Source: Eumeta japonica
Lineage: Eukaryota; Arthropoda; Insecta; Lepidoptera; Psychidae
Assembly: GCA_005406025.1 (NCBI GenBank)
Contig: BGZK01000748.1
Coordinates: 1 to 64,000 of the forward strand
Direction of reading: 5' to 3'
DNA length: 64,000 nt
Shown here piece after piece: positions 11,363-22,739 of this stretch (its first letter is position 1; every line of letters begins with the position of its first letter). Below the pieces are notes generated by a model. The model was not told the origin of the DNA. It was given only the letters and a program-made list of their open reading frames with translations, and searched no databases. The position numbers were made by a program, and so were the translations under genes.

Positions 11363-11582
11363 TTTTCCATAATTTTAGATGGTTCGTTAAATTATATTTA
11401 ACCTGTAAAGCAGTGATACTTTACTTTTAACTTCGTTATATACAAGCATTAAGATCTCCCAGTCATACTCAGACGGACAAACGGACTGACAGACATGGCG
11501 AAACTATAAGGGATCCTTGTTGACTGCGGGACCCGAAAGACCGCCCAAGTGAGTCGAAAGCGTGCACCGAGGGTCGGAACCA

Positions 11583-12110
11583 TCACAATACATTTGTACC
11601 ACATAAACATAAAACATATATGTTTTTTAAGTTCCAGATGTCTGTGTGTAAACCTCTCACAATTTGGGAACGGATTAACCGATCGAAATACATTGCGACA
11701 TTCGAAAGGGGTTCACTTAACTTAGATTTTATGGTACGTTCAATAGCTTGCGTGCTACAAATTTTGAGGAATCTCCACATAAACTTTTTTTGAAATATCT
11801 TTTAGGCTACTTCACCGATCGATACCAAAATCTAATCAGCTCTTTTTCCCCATCGGTTGGATGGACTGGCGTAAACTTCACAAAAATCGATAGATCTATC
11901 TGTTCAAGAGATGATTTTGTAACAATTGTTTTTTTTTATAATATTTTATAAATTGCTCTACCGATAAATTCTAAAATATAACTATTTGTTTTCCTCAAAA
12001 AATTAAGTCGTTCACTGTAGACTGCATCAAAATTGGTTTGTTCGTTCAAGAGATATCGTTAATGAAATATTCGCAAAAACTAGAGTTTTTTTCAAAATAA
12101 TATCTGAATT
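11583..12110 (+). repeat. Dispersed repeat 'aacctctcac...ggattaaccgatcg'
   Basis: A module with 'gtaaacctctcacaat', then 'acggattaaccgatcgaaa' and 'cattcgaaaggggttcac', followed by 'ccgatcgataccaaa' and 'gttcaagagat' blocks. Related modules occur at about 18590-18830, 23990-24400, 30810-31290 (inverted), 45290-45440 and 63660-64000. The autonomous parent is unknown. Confidence 0.6.
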
Positions 12111-13354
12111 CTTGATGGATTGATGTTTAGGTGCTCGGTTATCTATTTCTGATTACCAAACTGTATCGACTGTCGTATGGCAGATAAAAATGAATAGTGT
12201 GAAAGGTATCGTAGTTGAAATATTTAAAATATGGCGTTTTATAAATTCTCACTATGAAAATTGAAAAATTTGCATAAAATAGGGAGTTATTGTAGTTTAT
12301 TTTTTATAAATAGTGGATTGGAAATGGAAATTGGTTTTATTGGATCGTAATATAATTGACACATTTTTAATTGGCAATACAAAATAGTAATATGGTGCGC
12401 TCTCGGTGAAAACACGCGCACATTTTTCCTCGTTGTATTTTGTCGTATAGAACAACTATTGCCTTGCTGATTTCATATTATATTTATTTTTAAAGTCTAG
12501 CTCCCCGGGAGTGAGGAGAAGCAGAGGCCACCTTCGGTGAGTGCCCTAAATGTATCTCGAGCTGATGACCAATTCAATATTTCATACAGTCCACTTGTAC
12601 GCTACATAATTATGTCCGATTCGAGTCGGTTCGTTTTCTAGATTTGTTTTTTTGGTTATAGGTCTTAGACTTGGTCTGTAGTTCTATTCCATTTTCGTGT
12701 CATGAAACTGCACAGCAAAGGTTAACGCAAAATAATTTTCTCGTTTGGAGTAGGTAGTTCGAATATTTTCGTATTTATTACAATAAGTGTATTGGAGTAA
12801 TTTCATAAAATATAGACGTTAAATCTGAATTTTTCATATTTATAGTTATTAATTTAATATTATACATAAAGTATAGTATTTCTCATAGGATTTGACGACT
12901 TTTCTCTCGTACCTTTACAATATATTTTTTCTTAATTTGTCGCTCCGTGATATCATATTAGTATATTATATAAAAAATTATCTTAAATTGGTAATTAATA
13001 AAGTTTATATTTTTTCTTGAAGTGTCTACTTATATGCAGTAAAATTTTATTGTCCAGCTGAATTGGGTGATTCTTTGTTGTCGTTTAACGTGCACTGAAT
13101 AAGTTATGTATATCGTATATTTAAAATTGGTCATAATGTGTTATAAATACTATAATTGTAATAAACATGGAGTAACTATTATTTGATAGAATATTAGCAA
13201 TATCCTAACTAGAAAAGATTACTAGTTATTACAACGTCGATATTGAACACTTTTTAATTTGTTTTACAGAAGTTGAAACTTTCAGAAGCTCATTTTCAGA
13301 TAAGCATCTAAACTCGAAAAAATACTAATTAAAGAAATAACCTTTGGGTCTAAT

Positions 13355-14040
13355 GAAGTGCTGCAAATTCAAAGTAAATTTGAAGACCTTTATTACAGTA
13401 TTCTCGCCGACGTCAGAAATCGCCGTCACCTAGCACTACGAGCGATCCGGCACTTGAACCAGTTGGTATTTCAAATGCCACTTGTGTAAAATTACCTAAA
13501 CTGCCGCTGCCTGAATATTCAGGTAATATTACACAATTTCAAAATTACTTCGAATTATTTTCGACTATGATCGACAAGAATTTAAATAGTAAGTAATATT
13601 AAAAAGGTTTAATATTTAAATCGTGGTGAACCATTACATTTAATTAAAACTCTTTCCTTTTTCGAATGGTAATTGTATAAAACTATTAAATATTCTTAAA
13701 ACTAGATTTGATAATAAAAGAATAGTACGAAAGAATGCTACTAAACACCTAGAAAATATTTTAGATATGAATTCAAAGCACAATAATTCAAAACAGTCGT
13801 TACGTAATGTAGTTAACATTCTCGAGGAAAATGTTAACGGGTTAAATGTTAGCATTACAAGTTTTAGGGTTTCCCACGAAAGATCGGGATTTTCTTTTAG
13901 TAACTTTAGTTTTACGTAAGACTGATTCCGTGATTCGTAAACAATTTTGATTGAATTTACAGGAATTATCAGGCATACGGACATATACTGAAGTTTTGGA
14001 TTATTTGAAAAAACACATGTTCATGTCTAAGGTTATATCG
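13355..14040 (+). pseudogene. BEL/Pao retrotransposon gag fragment
   Basis: Translation around 13490-13580 gives 'KLPKLPLPEYSGNITQF', the hallmark start of the BEL/Pao gag region (DUF1759-type), followed by 'FELFSTMIDKN'. About 13695-14035 gives 'FDNKRIVRKNATKHLENIL' and further matching blocks to 'YLKKHMF'. Stops and frameshifts break it. The opposite arm matches up to about 13715; the rest is present only here. Gag would form the retrotransposon particle; this copy is dead. Confidence 0.75.
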
Positions 14041-14452
14041 AACGATTAAGATTTTTTTAAGTAAGATCGTGTAAAAGGAGAGTAATATATTATACAATAT
14101 ATAATTCCAGGTTTAGGGGGGTTGGGGGTGGGGCAGCAGCCCTTTCAAAAAGTACGAAGAACGCAAAGGTGATTTTTATATTTCGTTTGTACGAAATCGA
14201 ATTACTTTTCAGTACGAGGTAGATACTGATGATGGTCTACCTCACGAAGACGGGTGACCCTGAAATGACCGCGTGCGCTATTCACGCACAGTGAATTTGG
14301 GTGCGTAAATACAAGTAAAATTACCCTTACCATAAAAATATTTTTTTTTTATTACATTGTATTTTTTTTATTTACTTGATAAGAAATAGGAAAGCATAGC
14401 TTACAGTAAATTTATTATTATAATTATTATTAATACATATTCGTCGCACGCA
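14041..14452. other. AT-rich spacer, nothing recognised
   Basis: It lies between the BEL gag fragment and duplication unit A and contains oligo-T and ATT-rich runs. No ORF or motif of note. Confidence 0.3.
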
Positions 14453-14700
14453 TGCGCTTGTGGCGCCCACGCCACAATTTCTTCGCAGTAGGAAATTTCC
14501 CGAATGGAAGGTCAGCAGCGATGTTTCGCTCCGCGCGCGACGCACGCCTTGTCTCAGGATCAGGCACTGTGCGTGCGAGGCGCGCGCCCTCTGCCGTGCG
14601 TCAGCGGTCGGCCGTCGGTTATCCGACAGACGAGGACAATACCTTTCGGTTATTTTTAGTATTAAAAATTAGTTATATTTCTAATTTTATGTTGAAAGTT
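14453..14700 (+). repeat. GC-rich LTR-like block, unit A
   Basis: The block from 'cgccacaatttcttcgcag' to 'tttagtattaaaaa' is shared with 41605-41865, where a longer version begins TGTTACGTAA. The layout (GC-rich promoter-like part, then AT-rich end) resembles a solo LTR; here the 5' part is missing. No retroviral genes are adjacent. Confidence 0.35.
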
Positions 14701-14704
14701 TATT

Positions 14705-16795
14705 AACAGTGCCTTTTTACATTATATAAATTGGATAACATCTCAGTCTGTTCTTAAAACGTCCGGATAAAATTCCATAAGCTGTTTTGATTCTTCTGCT
14801 CCAAAGTATTATTTTTAACATGTGTCATGTTAAGACGGTCCATTGGTCGGTATTTAGTATTTTTTTATATTTTACAAATTTATTTTTTGTATTTTACATA
14901 ACTAATCGTATTCATCATTAAAAAGCAATGAAAGCCCACAGTCATTTCACGAACTTTAAATAAAAATATTATTTACAAAAATAGAAAAAGAAATAATTTA
15001 TTTACAAATTTAAGATCGATGTAACGTTATTTATTAAAATACTCATGGCCGATTGTAGAGAATTTTTGAAAAAGTATAAGTTTAATAAAATTCCAATAAC
15101 ATCCATTCCAATAACATAATTTCGATTTCAATCGTTTAATGTGTTCAAAAAATATTTGAAAAATACACACGCATACTCACTCACGCACATATGTTCACGC
15201 ACACGTACACATGAGTATGCTCACGTATACTTTACGCATGCGTACACGGACATGCACGCAAAAAGACTTTTTGTTATCACTGAAAAAATGACCATAATAT
15301 CTTTCTAGAACCTCAAAAGCTCGATGTCAGTTAAACTCGGTTTTAAATAATCTAACGGAAAACAATACTTTTTTGTATTCTCTCAAAAAATATTTTTTCT
15401 TATCGCAAAGTTAACAGTAAATTTTGAAAGTGTTGAATGACAAACCAACTGAAAAACCGCCCAGGGAAATAAGCACCTTTTTAAAATATAATTCATCTTC
15501 AGAAATTCAATATTAGCATATTAATTGGACTGAGCGGAATTCACAAATCGACTGAAGGTTCTTGGCCCCGTTTTGTATTTCAAGAAGCCACTCCTTGCCA
15601 AGATTGTCGTTGTTATTGTTTAGTACCGCCTTACTGAATTTATAAAATTTGGGGTTTTTTAAAAATAATAACGCTGATGAATTTTACTCAAATGATTTTT
15701 AAAAGTATCACTCCGAGAATCGTAAAATAAAAACATGAACACTAAAATAATAAAATAAAAATTAAAGAGAAATTATCAGATTTGGATAGTGGCATCATTT
15801 TTTAAAGTATCGTAGCCAAATGGTGTCGATGTGACGTCGTTACTAAGCTAATGTCCTCTGCCCATCCATCCGTACACCTTTCGCTTGAACTGTAAAAGTA
15901 GCCAGTTAAAATTTCACAAAATAGGGGATATTCTAACAATTATTTAAAAAGTTGTAAAAAATTAAGCGGCACACATACAAAAGAACGTGTTTTATTATAT
16001 ATAATTTTCTGTCGTTTTTGCTCTATCGTAAAAATATTAATATATACAAGGGTCCAACTGGGCGCTGTGGTTATAATACCGATCCTAAATTAAAACTACG
16101 GACAATAAAAACCAGCGAAGTGTTCGTGGGACCGGATGATTAATACATGACATAAGTGTGTGGTCTGGTGATGCGGAACCCTCGCTACGTGAATGAGACT
16201 CGCACTTGGTCGGTTTTTTACTTTATGACGTGCATCAGAAGTTATAAAAACAGTACTAAATACAGTGTAAAAACAATAACTTGCTTTCAGTTAATGAATA
16301 AATAGGAATCGTTTCCATTTTAGTGTTTTGTATGAACGTTCTCTACCGAATACTGTAAACTATATGAAAATATGTCCAATACATTTGGATATAAATGATC
16401 AGGCTTTTGTCACCCCTCCATTAAGCGGACATACATGTAGCAAGAGGCACAGTAAGGCGACACAGATCTGATGTCGAAATCTGTGTATAAGTTCAGTAAA
16501 CACGAAGGACTGTATGGACACGCAGGCACGCATACTTACATACACACATACAACGTGCGCACACCTGCACGCGCGCATGCATGCACACAAATTGGGACCC
16601 TACTCTATAGACAAAAATAATCTCGATGTAAGGAGCCAAACATAATGCGGACATTGGCCACATTTCTATACTAAAACTTAGATCTCGCGCGTCGCTGTTG
16701 CCCAGTTATATTTAGACATATAGTCGCACTGGATCGAGTGATCGAGTGAGTTGCGGTTATGTCTGCGTTGTCAACAGTTCTAAAACAGTAGTAGT
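14705..16795. other. Unit-A-specific segment
   Basis: Absent from unit B, so it was inserted in A or deleted from B. It has two alternating purine-pyrimidine, CA/CG-rich runs (15178-15262 and 16515-16590) and, near 16170-16235, a 'cggaaccctcgctacgtgaatgagactcgc'-type strip with a related strip near 11540-11590. No gene recognised. Confidence 0.5.
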
Positions 16796-17159
16796 TAAAT
16801 CTCGTCGTCTAAATGGTTTGATGTGGGCTATAATTTTACTAGCTTTTGTGAAATACACGACGTTTTTAAGCATTTTGTGCTCAAGCAACAGAATAAGAAG
16901 CAGGTAATTATATCAATTACTAGATAAATAAAATCGACTACTCAAAAATACCTGGTTCGACATTTTGTATGGCCAATTAAAACATTTGTTTTTATTGTTA
17001 AGTAATGAATTCATCATGGGAGATCATCCGTTTGAATTCTTGCATACGAGATAATCACAGCATTCTAGATTAATACATTTAGTGCTTCGCCAAAATCTAT
17101 TTCGATAGGCTGGCGCGGATGATCCCACCTGACATCTGACATTAAGCGGCAAATATCAG

Positions 17160-17225
17160 TCAACCAGTTTTGCCGAAAGATGCGAGTATATAAAAAGGAA
17201 GCCTTAAACGTTTTCCACAGTCGGT
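17160..17225 (+). promoter_or_regulatory. Core promoter of copy A
   Basis: TCAACCAGTTT at 17160-17170, TATATAAAAA at 17187-17196 and an arthropod-type initiator (ACAGTC, A at 17219) 32 bases after the TATA start. The ATG follows 14 bases after the initiator A, giving a very short leader. The same spacing is found for copies B and C. A weak kappaB-like decamer (GGGATCATCC, minus strand) lies at 17117-17126; in B it is GGGGTCATCC, and C lacks it. Confidence 0.75.
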
Positions 17226-17232
17226 AAAGAAA

Positions 17233-17661
17233 ATGACTAGAGTAAAGTCACTAATTTTACTGGCGGTTTGCGCGTGCGCCGCAGCGAGCGCTGAAGACGA
17301 GGTGCTGGGCCGGCTAAAGCGGGATATCCCCAAGGTTCTGTATTGCGACGAAGATTCGACTCGAGATCGTGGACTGTGTGGGCTTATGGAAAAGTCATTG
17401 AAACTAATTCGCTCCTCTATTAATCAGAAAGCCTGTCCTCCGGTTTATACACAAGTTAAAGCTAAATGCGTACCATCGACGAGGGTAAAACGGGATAATT
17501 TTACACTCAGATCTGGCAGCTATCGTATTTCTAAAGCCCTTCTCTACGAAGAAGCCTACCTAAGAATAGCCAGAGGTCGGCGCGCGGCGGTTATCTTTCC
17601 GTCATTGTGTCCGCCAGGGAAAGAGTTTATAAATGGTGTTTGTGTGAAAACATCATTATGA
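17233..17661 (+). CDS. Secreted cysteine-rich precursor, copy A (142 aa, shortened)
   Basis: Unknown function; I recognise no named family. Residues 1-20 are a clear signal peptide (hydrophobic core, cleavage after ASA). The mature part has cysteines 38/49, 68/79 and 126/137, each pair ten residues apart, the last two starting 'CPP'. Basic sites KR (29-30), KR (86-87) and RR (116-117) divide it as in a prohormone or pro-peptide. Start choice: first ATG after a TATA/initiator promoter, context GAAAATG. It appears to be a single exon; AATAAA at 17922-17927 suits a short mRNA. Compared with copy B (174 aa) it lacks the fourth cysteine module: a 14-bp direct duplication (gaaaacatcattat) brings in the TGA, and about 100 bp are gone between short repeats. 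A rapidly evolving immune, reproductive or venom-like peptide is possible, but that is inference. Confidence 0.8.
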   Translation: MTRVKSLILLAVCACAAASAEDEVLGRLKRDIPKVLYCDEDSTRDRGLCGLMEKSLKLIRSSINQKACPPVYTQVKAKCVPSTRVKRDNFTLRSGSYRISKALLYEEAYLRIARGRRAAVIFPSLCPPGKEFINGVCVKTSL

Positions 17662-17921
17662 AAACATCATCAAACATCTCGATAGGGGAGATATTAGACG
17701 TCTCAGCAGAAGCCTGAAATACCCAGTGGACTAGTATTCTATAAATTTATTTGATATTGTAACGCTATATACATATAAAACTTACTAAAATTACTTTTGA
17801 AACAGCCTCAATGTAGTTTTAATATAAATTTCTAATATTGTGTTCCATTTTTGTTCACATTGGAGTAAAATCTGACTTTATTTAGTGACAATGACATATG
17901 GATAGAAGCATCGCTTAACTC

Positions 17922-17927
17922 AATAAA
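17922..17927 (+). terminator. Polyadenylation signal of copy A
   Basis: AATAAA in 'ctcaataaaattgtcatcaa', conserved at 43095-43100 behind copy B, about 260 bases after the copy A stop codon. Confidence 0.6.
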
Positions 17928-18182
17928 ATTGTCATCAAGCACAAGCCTTTTCATTGACAGGTATACCCATCCTTAGGACTGCCTCGATTCAGTCGACGCC
18001 GTGTTTTAATACGCCTAAATGGATTAATGGAAGTCACTTTGACTTATCAGCGCCTTACTTATATATACATATGTACTAAATTATCACCAACACTGCGTAT
18101 TTATAATGTACACCGGACGGACTTTTACAGACCAAAATAAATACTAAAAACTTGTGATGATGATATTTGGACATACCAGACG

Positions 18183-18420
18183 ATGACTCTTCAGCATTGC
18201 TTTGGTGCTTGGGCCGAGATGTCTGCCGACCACTTTTATGTGTTTGCTCTCAACAGACGAATGTTTGTTGAAAAGAAAACATCCCCACTCAAAAGTCAAA
18301 TACCTTTTTGGTGCCTGCGCCGCAGCAGCACAGTGGAAGTCCGACTACTAACGGAGACTCGATAGGGTTCCGCATAATTACCCCAATATTATGTAAATTA
18401 ACAGAAATCATTAAATAATG
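18183..18420. repeat. Conserved non-coding strip shared by units A and B
   Basis: Close match to 44880-45112. B has an 86-codon minus-strand ORF here, but in A the frame is not open over the same length, so coding is not supported. It is probably part of an old repeat inside the duplicated segment. Confidence 0.45.
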
Positions 18421-18589
18421 ACCGCATATGAATAATAATAGAACGTTGTTTAAAATATGTCGTTCAATACGTCATGTATTTTGTAATAAGACCTTAAACT
18501 TCCCGCTATCAAAATTTATTTTTGTTATATAAATTGGGCAGATACTGTTTTCAGTCCGTTTTTCGAAAATCGGGTTTTGATCAGATCTT

Positions 18590-18830
18590 GACGTTCTAGA
18601 AATATAAGAATCTATTTTGACCGATCCATGACTATATGTATATGTTTGTGTGTGTGTAAACCTCTCACAAAGGTTGAACAGATTAACCGACCGAAACGCG
18701 GTCTACGACATTTGAAAGGAGTCCACTCAACTTAATCTTCCTAGAAACTTTGTTACCTATTGCTAACTTATTTGCCTAGATTTTGAGAAATCTCTAAATT
18801 TACCTTCTAAATAATTACCTACGAAGTAAA
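18590..18830 (+). repeat. Dispersed 'aacctctcac' repeat, unit A
   Basis: It contains 'gtaaacctctcacaaagg', 'cagattaaccgaccgaaac' and 'catttgaaaggagtcc', matching the modules at 11.6 kb and 45.3 kb. The unit B copy is internally shortened. Confidence 0.6.
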
Positions 18831-19296
18831 GTTATATTTTGATTCAATTTGATTTGAGTCATTGACTTGAGTCAAACTATACCCCACACTCTGTACCTCG
18901 GAGGGCACGCTAAGCCTTTGGCCCCGCACCTTGCAAACGCATTGGGGACGACGGCCATTAGCGCCCCACTACGTGTATGTGGTGGAACAAACACCGGTCA
19001 AGTGGTAGTCGTCCTTGTGCCATAAAGCTTCTGTACTACAAAATTTTTCATGATTTTTATGTTTTAATATGATTTTTAATATGTGATGAGACTTTCCTAC
19101 AGAAACAGTTGAATCTAAACAGTAGTAATTTAAAAAGGAATACAGCCGAACAGAGACTGCGTTTATATTGAAGTTTTCTTTGTCATTAAAAAATCTGAAG
19201 TAAAACTTTATACAATACGGATAAAAGTATCTGAAATACAGATACAAGATACAAAATACGTATTTACAACTTGCATTTGAAATACTTTTAAATTTT

Positions 19297-19713
19297 TAAG
19301 CTATTGCATAGCTTCTATCGCGGGCCTTGAGCGTGGAGACCGAATCCAGAAATTCTTAACGAAAATAACCTAACACCCCCCACTCCAACCGGCACAGCGG
19401 TGATACTTTTTACTTTTGCCATCTATCGATGAATAGCAGAACTTTTAATGACTTTTTTGAAATATCACGCTTGTCTCTTTAGTTCAGCAACTCGCCTCTA
19501 GATGGCATTGGTTGTATCGGCGTTACTGCGCATGCGTAATCCCCCTCTTCGCCCCGCAATCTGGTGACTCATGCCTGTTTAGAGTTTTGGCGTTAGGGCA
19601 CCTCCTCAAAAAATTACTGCATAAATAAAATAAATAAATAATTAAAATTGCATAAGTTGATAAAAAATACTATGCAATAGCTTTACCGCGGCAGTCCCCG
19701 GGTGCCACACGTG
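19297..19713 (+). mobile_element. MITE-like repeat, copy 2 (inside hAT)
   Basis: Inverted 13-bp blocks agctattgcatag (19299-19311) and ctatgcaatagct (19670-19682), with a 'taccgcggcagtccc...cacacgtg' extension at the right. Same family as 5718-6284. It interrupts the hAT left end. Confidence 0.7.
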
Positions 19714-20026
19714 TTTTTTTTATTTTGTATCTTTTATTTAGATACATTTTCTTGGTATCTTAGTATTTTGAAGATGCATAAACTTCGCAGTTTTTCTTTC
19801 CGAACTTAAGTGAACGCAGCGCGTCGTTTAAAAATTTTGCCAATATTGTCGGGAACCAAATGACAGATGGCGACACTATCTTTCTACAAATGTCATCGGC
19901 TAAGATGTTCCACCGTCACTCCTGTCGGTCCTGTACTTATTCCGTAATTTTTTCGTGTATACGTGTTGTATGGTGTTTTAAATAGTAAATAACAATATCG
20001 CCTTTGTGAGATTGGGGATCGCGAAC

Positions 20027-22535
20027 ATGGAAACGTAAGTCTTATTGTATTTTGCTAAGTTACTTATTACATGTTCGTTAGACAGAAATGTGTATGTAAC
20101 GTGCCTTACGAACAGAACGGGAAAAGTTTAGGTTAGAATAACAATGGACAAATACGATCATTGATCTTTTTACGTATTTATTTTTAATTTAGTAATCACA
20201 GATGTGTGTCCGTTAGTTGATTAATATTAAATTTATAAGTTTGAGTCGAATTAGAAAGTTCATTCTGTTAGATTAGGTGTTAGTCTGGCTACTTAGCCAA
20301 TTACTTCGTCACTGCCACGGTAAAATTTTATATTACTATTCTTAACAAAGTTTGTTTTGTGTTTTCAGGGATAAAGAGAACAAGCTGAGTGTACCACTCA
20401 TTTTAAAGTATTGCTTTAAAGATATTAAGCAAGTGGATGGAAGTGATGTGAATGTAACTGCAGTATGCAATTTATGTTCGAAAACGATAAAGGGTAGTGT
20501 TACTTCTACTACAAATTTCTTGAAGCATTTAAAGGTAGGTTTTGTAAACAGATGAATTTGTTCAAGAAATAATTTATTTACTTACTTTGTGTAACATTTT
20601 TATTTTACTAGGTTTTCGTCCTGAAAGACATTAAATTTCTTGAAATTTTCTATTTTTAAATGTACTAGTATACTTTTTTATGTTATTACAGATTAAATGC
20701 CACTCAGATCTGTTGCAAGATTATGTAAATGTTAAAAATACTACTCTTAAAAAAAGAAAACTTACTGAGATTAGTAGCAGTGGTGCCAGTAGTTTAGAAT
20801 CAACATGTAAAAATTTACTCCTACATAGACTGAAAGAGTAGACTCTTACAGATGTTACAAGTGGTTCAAGGTCGGTTAATTTGGACAAGTTGATTGTACA
20901 ATTTATTGTTGACACCATGTCATCAGTATCAATAGTGGAGAATAAGTCTTTTAAAGCTTTGATTGAAGGTTCACAGCAACTAACTAAGTCTCCAAAGGTT
21001 ATGTGCCGTATTATAGCTAAGAATAAAATTAGTAATGAGTACAATGAATTTAAGAAAAACCTTATGCTAGAGTCGGACAATGTCGAATTTATGTGCAGCA
21101 CAGCTGATATTTGGTCTTCATCTAAAAAAAGTTACTTGGGGCTTACAGTCCATTGGATTGAAATTCAAACTTTTGAAAGGAAAAGTGCTGCAATTGCTTG
21201 CAAAAGATTCAAGGGGCCTCACACACATGATAAAGTTGCTGAAATGATAGCTGATATACATTCGGACTATCAAAAATTGTTAAAACGGTTCCAGATAATG
21301 GTTAAAATATGGTTAAAGCTTTTGAGATATTTGGAAAGTCTGATTCAGAGGTAGTTGAAAATGAACATGTTTCACACGCATTTGGAGATCTTGAAAAATC
21401 ATCAATTGATGAAAGTAGTGAAGATGATGATTCACTTCTAATACTACAAGCTTTTCCAGATGCTTCATCACATTTAGAAGGTGGTTGCCTTCTGCCTGGA
21501 CATGAAAGATGTGCTGCACACACTTTACATCTGATTGCTAGTACTGATTTAAAACAAGCAATAACCAAAAATATATTTTATAAGAAACTACATGACACAT
21601 CTTTATCAAAGTGCCAAGCACTGTGGAACTTGTGTGCTAGATCCCCTAAGGAATGCTAGATATATTTACAAATAACAGGGAAGTCACCAACTTCTCCATG
21701 CGCAACTCGATGGAACTCCTACTATAATTCAATACAAAATCTTTTAGCCGTGCAGAACCATCTTATTGAAGCTATGAAAATGTTAAAGTTACCATCGCTA
21801 AAAGAAAATGAAATTCACTTTTTAAGTGAATATGTGGACTGTTCAAAGCCAATAACAGAAGCTATTCAAAGCCTGCAAGGGGAAAGAAACACTATGGCTG
21901 TGTGTTACCGGAATTATACAGAATCCAATACGTTATCAAAAACCTCAAAATGGAAAATCTGAAATACTGCAGCCCTCTGTTAGATGTAATAGAAGAAAAC
22001 TTAGATAGGCGGTTTAAACGGTTTTTGCAGTTGGAACCAGCTGCAAACGATGCTATATTAGCCTCAGTGTCCCATCCCATGTTTAAACTGAAATGAGTAC
22101 CAAAAGCGCGAAGGGAATATGTAAAAGAACTTGTCCTGTCTGAAACAAGAAAGATCAATCGATCTGAAAAACAAAAATCGGAGGCTTTAAATAACATTTG
22201 AGGTCATATAAAAAAAAGTCAAAAGATGAATCTTATTATATGTTTCTAGGTGACTCCAATTCCTCTATTGCTAGCGGCGAAAACACAAGCAGCACCAGTT
22301 ATTTAAAGACACTCCAGTATCTTAACAATAAAGATGCAAACTTTAAGAGCTTAAATGCTTATCCAATAATTTAAAAAATATTCCTAAAATATAACACCTG
22401 TTTTCCCAGCCCTGCCTCTGTGGAGCGACTCTTCTCCTTTGGGGGCATGATCATGAGGCCTTATCGAAGGAAGATGAGCGACAATATGTTTGAGAAATTG
22501 GTTTTACTCAAATCTCAACTAAAACATAAAAACTA
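20027..22535 (+). pseudogene. hAT transposase with split BED finger, lightly damaged
   Basis: The spliced structure is visible. Exon 1 is 20027-20034 (ATGGAAAC, donor GTAAGT), exon 2 is 20369-20534 (acceptor TTTTCAG, donor GTAGGT), and exon 3 begins at 20692 after TTACAG. Exons 2 and 3 keep frame across the junction and together make a BED-type zinc finger: Cys-x2-Cys and the first His in exon 2, the later Cys/His in exon 3. Then come an RNase-H-like hAT core, a 'CATRWNSYYNS' block near 21700 and the C-terminal hAT dimerisation block ('SPASVERLFSFGG', about 22410-22535). Lesions: an in-frame TAG at 20839-20841, a frameshift before about 21290, a TAA where the DNG motif continues, and further stops after 21650. 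It would have catalysed cut-and-paste transposition. Confidence 0.85.
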
Positions 22536-22739
22536 AAAGTCTCAATTTTAATACCTTCGCATTTTGTCTTGTCACATTTGCCTGATCCTTGTTATCAACG
22601 CGATCTATTCGAAAATTGTTTTTTAGAAAAAATAAACTTAAGTTCAATTAAATGTTGTTTTCTTTCAAAAGTATTTCAAATATAGGTATTTTGTATCTAG
22701 TATTTCAGATACTTTATATAGGGTATCTTATACATCAAT

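Larger units (their letters stand above)
9270..13715 (+). repeat. Left arm of long inverted repeat, ends in BEL/Pao gag
   Basis: The reverse complement of this arm is found at about 29240-33160. Matching landmarks in mirrored order include 'cagagtctgtccagtaacgtt' (near 9525; counterpart about 32915), a GC-rich block (10500-10930; 31740-32170) and the gag start with 'cctgaatattcagg' (13510; 29455). Similarity by eye runs from about 75% in the outer part to nearly identical in the GC-rich block. The arm carries a private 197-bp Helitron (11166-11362). Most of it is non-coding; the far end is BEL/Pao gag. Confidence 0.85.
14453..18960 (+). repeat. Segmental duplication unit A (first part)
   Basis: Matches 41603-45580 in the same orientation: a GC-rich LTR-like block (14455-14690), the 5' flank, copy A of the secreted gene with its 3' UTR, and downstream repeats. 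Relative to unit B it has about 2.1 kb extra (14705-16795) and lacks about 1.5 kb (43195-44690 of B). Confidence 0.85.
19215..22735 (+). mobile_element. hAT-type DNA transposon, inactive
   Basis: The ends carry inverted repeats rich in 'aagtatctgaaatac' (left, about 19226-19290; right, inverted, about 22680-22725). It lies inside duplication unit A, whose matching sequence stops near 18960 and resumes near 23150. Unit B has no hAT at the corresponding place. A MITE (19297-19713) sits just inside the left end. Exact ends and the 8-bp target duplication were not resolved. Confidence 0.7.

Noticed and set aside
11583..11780. 65-codon ORF and its 92-codon mirror at 31083-31361
   Set aside because: They lie in a dispersed non-coding repeat; similarity of the translations only reflects DNA similarity of the arms.
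17117..17126. kappaB-like decamer upstream of copy A, suggesting immune induction
   Set aside because: The match is weak, altered in B and absent from C; not enough to call an immune promoter.
20721..21101. 126-codon minus-strand ORF
   Set aside because: Antisense shadow of hAT transposase exon 3.
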